From positions 1 to 23,668 of the forward strand of contig JAYTQU010000220.1 in NCBI GenBank assembly GCA_043746555.1: DNA of 23,668 nucleotides, in the 5' to 3' direction. This document shows positions 22,524-23,668 of the stretch, in pieces; position 1 is the first letter of the stretch, and every line of letters begins with the position of its first letter. The position numbers and the translations under genes are program-made. This DNA is from CAZQYC01 sp043746555. GTDB lineage: Bacteria; Pseudomonadota; Gammaproteobacteria; Steroidobacterales; Steroidobacteraceae. A model generated the notes under the pieces. The model was given only the letters and a program-made list of their open reading frames with translations, did not search any database and was not told the origin of the DNA.

Positions 22524-23668
22524 ATGCGCATACTGATGATCTCGGACGTTTATTTTCCGCGAGTCAATGGTGTTTCGACCTCCATCCGCACGGCTCGTCG
22601 CGAACTGCTCGCGCTGGGCCATCGCGTCACACTAGTGGTTCCGACTTACAGCCACGCAGGAATCGACGATGACGATGACGACGACCTTATCCGCGTTCCT
22701 TCGCGCGGTGTTCCTCGCGATCCCGAAGATCGCATGATGCGTCGTGGATATATCCATCGACTGCTGCCTGAGTTACTTGCTAACCGCTACGATATCGTTC
22801 ACATACATACGCCTTTCGTCGCGCACTATGCGGGACTAACGCTGGCTAGGCATTTGAACGTGCCGGTGATCGAAAGCTACCACACGTTCTTCGAGGAGTA
22901 CCTGTACCACTATGTCCCATTATTGCCGCGAAGCGCGCTAAAACTTTTTGCACGACGATTCACTGTTTCTCAGTGCAATTCGGTCGATCGCATTATCTCG
23001 CCGTCGCGTGCGATGCAGGCCGCGCTGGTGAACTATGGAGTCCGCAAACCCATCGACATTTTGCCGACGGGTCTTGAACCGTCTCAGTTTCAAATCGGCA
23101 ACGGCGCGCGCTTTCGCCTCGAACACGGAATTCCCCTGGATCAGCCCGTTTTGCTCTATGTCGGTCGTGTCGCTTTCGAAAAGAATATCGAATTCCTCTT
23201 GCGGGTGTTCAAGGAAGTGTTGGCGTGCATTCCCAACGCACTGCTCTTGATTGTCGGCGAAGGTCCGGCGCTAGGCAGCTTGCAAAAACTTGCCGAGGAA
23301 TTACGCGTGAACAACTCCGTCAAGTTCATCGGCTATCTCGACCGCGACACCGAATTACTCGACTGTTATCGAGCCGGCGACTTATTTGTGTTCGCGTCGC
23401 GCACGGAGACGCAAGGATTGGTATTGCTCGAGTCATTGGCGCAAGGCACGCCGGTGGTTTCCATCATGCACATGGGCACGCGCGATGTCCTTGAACATGC
23501 CCGGGGCGCCTGCATTGCAAATGACAATCCACAAGTGTTCGCCAACACCATAGCCACTTTGTTGCGCGACAAAGTTGCACGTAACCGACTCGCAATGTTC
23601 GCGCCGTTGGACGCGTCCAAATGGTCATCGCGAGAAATGGCGGAACGTCTCACAAACTGCTACTCGGC
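22524..23668 (+). CDS. GT4 family glycosyltransferase (3' end cut by window)
   Basis: An open frame from the ATG at 22524 to the window edge, at least 381 residues, with no stop. The GT-B fold N-terminal domain begins MRILMISDVYFPRVNGVSTS, and HIHTPFVAHYAG plus ESYHTFFEEYLYHYVP are typical of GT4 diacylglycerol or mannosyl transferases. The nucleotide-sugar domain has LYVGRVAFEKN, IVGEGP and the E-x7-E motif in ETQGLVLLE. It transfers a sugar from a nucleotide donor to a lipid or glycan acceptor, probably at the inner face of the cytoplasmic membrane. A run of seven Asp near residue 49-55 (GACGATGACGATGACGACGA) is unusual. The upstream ribosome-binding site is weak. Confidence 0.9.
   Translation, partial: MRILMISDVYFPRVNGVSTSIRTARRELLALGHRVTLVVPTYSHAGIDDDDDDDLIRVPSRGVPRDPEDRMMRRGYIHRLLPELLANRYDIVHIHTPFVAHYAGLTLARHLNVPVIESYHTFFEEYLYHYVPLLPRSALKLFARRFTVSQCNSVDRIISPSRAMQAALVNYGVRKPIDILPTGLEPSQFQIGNGARFRLEHGIPLDQPVLLYVGRVAFEKNIEFLLRVFKEVLACIPNALLLIVGEGPALGSLQKLAEELRVNNSVKFIGYLDRDTELLDCYRAGDLFVFASRTETQGLVLLESLAQGTPVVSIMHMGTRDVLEHARGACIANDNPQVFANTIATLLRDKVARNRLAMFAPLDASKWSSREMAERLTNCYS

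Overview
The window reads as an ordinary stretch of chromosome from a proteobacterium, most likely a gammaproteobacterium. The evidence is a biosynthetic-type SpeA arginine decarboxylase, a MetZ-type sulfhydrylase, a Tat-exported HiPIP, a BarA-type tripartite hybrid sensor kinase and a YigB-like HAD phosphatase. I cannot place it to order. No rRNA, tRNA, CRISPR array, prophage or IS transposase gene was seen. Nothing here is a clearly new multi-gene system. The most unusual material is in the small repeats, a few unassigned or broken genes and some regulatory-looking DNA.

Layout. 1-173: copies of a dispersed intergenic repeat. 174-848 (-): glutathione S-transferase-like gene. 1012-3915 (+): 3-mercaptopyruvate sulfurtransferase, then arginine decarboxylase. 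4134-4409 (+): small RRM RNA-binding protein, separated by a perfect hairpin from a convergent hybrid histidine kinase (4453-6834, -). A single-domain response regulator (7070-7486, +) is divergent from the kinase and has a sigma-28-like promoter. 7774-8850 (+): Nudix ADP-ribose-type hydrolase and a conserved hypothetical. 8852-10133 (-): two-gene operon of unknown function. 10471-10682: four alternating REP-like units beside a strong terminator of the second RRM gene (10794-11108, -).

11416-13454 (-): metZ, HAD phosphatase and a possible 34-residue membrane peptide overlapping the HAD stop. 13757-15665 (-): aldehyde dehydrogenase followed by a HicB/HicA-like pair. 15804-16412 (-): HD-domain protein. 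16568-18626 (+): secreted S9 prolyl-oligopeptidase-type peptidase interrupted by one frameshift. 18920-19759 (+): putative lipoprotein and HiPIP. 19847-22356 (-): SDR oxidoreductase and acyl-CoA synthetase, an evident two-gene operon. 22524-end (+): GT4 glycosyltransferase cut by the window edge.

Functional picture. Most genes are unlinked housekeeping or metabolic units: sulfur transfer and methionine synthesis, polyamine synthesis, nucleotide-sugar hydrolysis, aldehyde oxidation, fatty-acid activation and photosynthetic or respiratory-type electron transfer by HiPIP. Strand switches are frequent, so most units are one to three genes long. Two RRM paralogues lie about 6.4 kb apart and probably have related roles in RNA binding.
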